Shown here: positions 63,601 to 64,000 of the stretch, piece by piece | How positions within the stretch are numbered: the stretch's first letter is position 1 | Layout: the number at the start of each line of letters is the position of its first letter | Origin: Membranipora membranacea | Lineage: Eukaryota > Bryozoa > Gymnolaemata > Cheilostomatida > Membraniporidae | DNA: 64,000 nt | Direction: 5' to 3' | NCBI GenBank assembly: GCA_914767715.1 | Contig: OU612072.1 | Span: 3,038,001 to 3,102,000 of the forward strand | Translations under genes and position numbers: made by a program | Notes under the pieces: model-generated | Told to the model about the DNA's origin: nothing | Seen by the model: the letters and a program-made list of their open reading frames with translations, nothing else | Databases searched by the model: none

Positions 63601-64000
63601 ATAAAAACCTTGGTGTTGTTCTCTCGAGCTTGTTTGAGTAGATTCTCCAGATAAGAGAACTGATATCCAGGGTCCGACTCGGATAAATTTGAGTATACTT
63701 TGTTGCCTATAAAGTAGTAGTTAGTATTGAGCGTGACGGCTTTCATCCCTGAAGGCAAAGTTACTGTATAATACCCATCTAAAACATAAAACAATCTGGT
63801 CGTAAAAAGTTGAAGAAAGGTTTAATTAAAAAAACCTCAGACAAAGATTGAAATTGATCTTCTCCTACCCCCAACTAGTTCACTGCAATTTCAGCTTCAT
63901 ATAAAAATTATGCAGTCAGTGAATTTGGACAGCTAATCTAAAATTATTGTTGCTGCCAGTCAGTGTTATATAAGAGGAAGCTGATCAGGTCTTACACTCT
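60657..64000 (-). CDS. Acid-sphingomyelinase-like phosphodiesterase (SMPDL3-type), C-terminal part
   Basis: Exons in transcript order: 63996-64000 (tail of an exon cut by the window edge), 63609-63778, 62960-63134, 62339-62518, 61806-61891, 61265-61359 and 60657-60879, all in phase, giving about 311 C-terminal residues. The conserved metallophosphoesterase end is clear: TLNTNYYF, DPGYQFSYLE, ISAHLPYG with a metal-ligand His, and GHEHSNAF with two more. The SMPDL3 tail follows (PSVTPRRW, HNPGIRLLEYD, DFTQYYFDL). The enzymes are secreted or membrane-tethered zinc hydrolases of phosphodiester or nucleotide substrates. After the last cysteine is an Asp/Gly-rich spacer and a hydrophobic end (AVLMAVAVVIGDWLFL), suggesting GPI anchoring as in SMPDL3B. 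The donor after 63609 (gttttt) is weak, but phase and homology support it. Confidence 0.92.
60970..61025. repeat. 40 base near-perfect palindrome
   Basis: CATAGACTT...ATACTATAT... mirrors itself around 60997 as ...AAGTCTATG, within outer GTAAC/GCGTAAC sequence. A looser pair, CCATAGACT and AGTCTATGG, occurs at 9363-9412. It lies in an intron of the SMPDL3-like gene. Confidence 0.7.
61406..61540. mobile_element. TA-flanked hairpin MITE, family 3, copy 2
   Basis: The ends AGAACAAGTTTGTTCCCTCT are repeated exactly inverted on the right; with few mismatches the whole element is one long hairpin around 61470. The bases TA bound both ends. It lies in an intron of the SMPDL3-like gene. The partner copy is at 15126-15261. 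Confidence 0.85.

Overview
The window is animal nuclear DNA. It is AT-rich, and its genes are split into many GT-AG exons. It encodes metazoan proteins: a YY1-type zinc-finger factor, BABAM2 (BRE), a class A GPCR, a mitochondrial carrier, an acid-sphingomyelinase-like phosphodiesterase and an immunoglobulin-domain surface protein. Gene structures were rebuilt by hand, requiring reading phase to match across every junction. I cannot fix the species; a sponge or another non-bilaterian marine invertebrate fits, but that is inference.

Layout. 1-1056 (+): the end of a YY1 orthologue with four C2H2 fingers. 4267-20417: a local cluster of three paralogous small secreted proteins (4267-6122 +, 13926-15778 -, 18598-20417 +). 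All share one exon/phase plan, two conserved cysteines and divergent Thr/Pro/Tyr-rich tails. A seven-exon gene (6807-10882, -) for a three-Ig-domain, probably GPI-anchored protein lies between the first two. 25542-32002 (-): a complete ten-exon BABAM2 gene with a 1.9 kb TTAA-flanked transposon-like element in intron 2. 35026-41469 (+): an eight-exon SLC25 carrier. 49860-59770 (+): a six-exon (perhaps seven) class A GPCR, with a likely 5' UTR exon further upstream. 60657-64000 (-): the C-terminal part of an SMPDL3-like phosphodiesterase.

Spaces between genes and larger introns hold many small repeats: tRNA-derived SINEs, two MITE families present twice each, a 705 bp foldback hAT-type element with an exact 8 bp target duplication inside a SINE, minisatellites and a 114 bp tandem duplication. 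I saw no intact tRNA, rRNA, CRISPR or bacterial operon structure.

The best candidate for something undescribed is the secreted family. It has a conserved two-exon core that I do not recognise, joined to fast-changing low-complexity tails. In one member the tail is a run of Tyr-Pro-Thr and Trp-Thr-Tyr-Pro-Arg repeats that recall structural or adhesive proteins. The remaining genes appear to be unrelated housekeeping or signalling loci that share a neighbourhood only.
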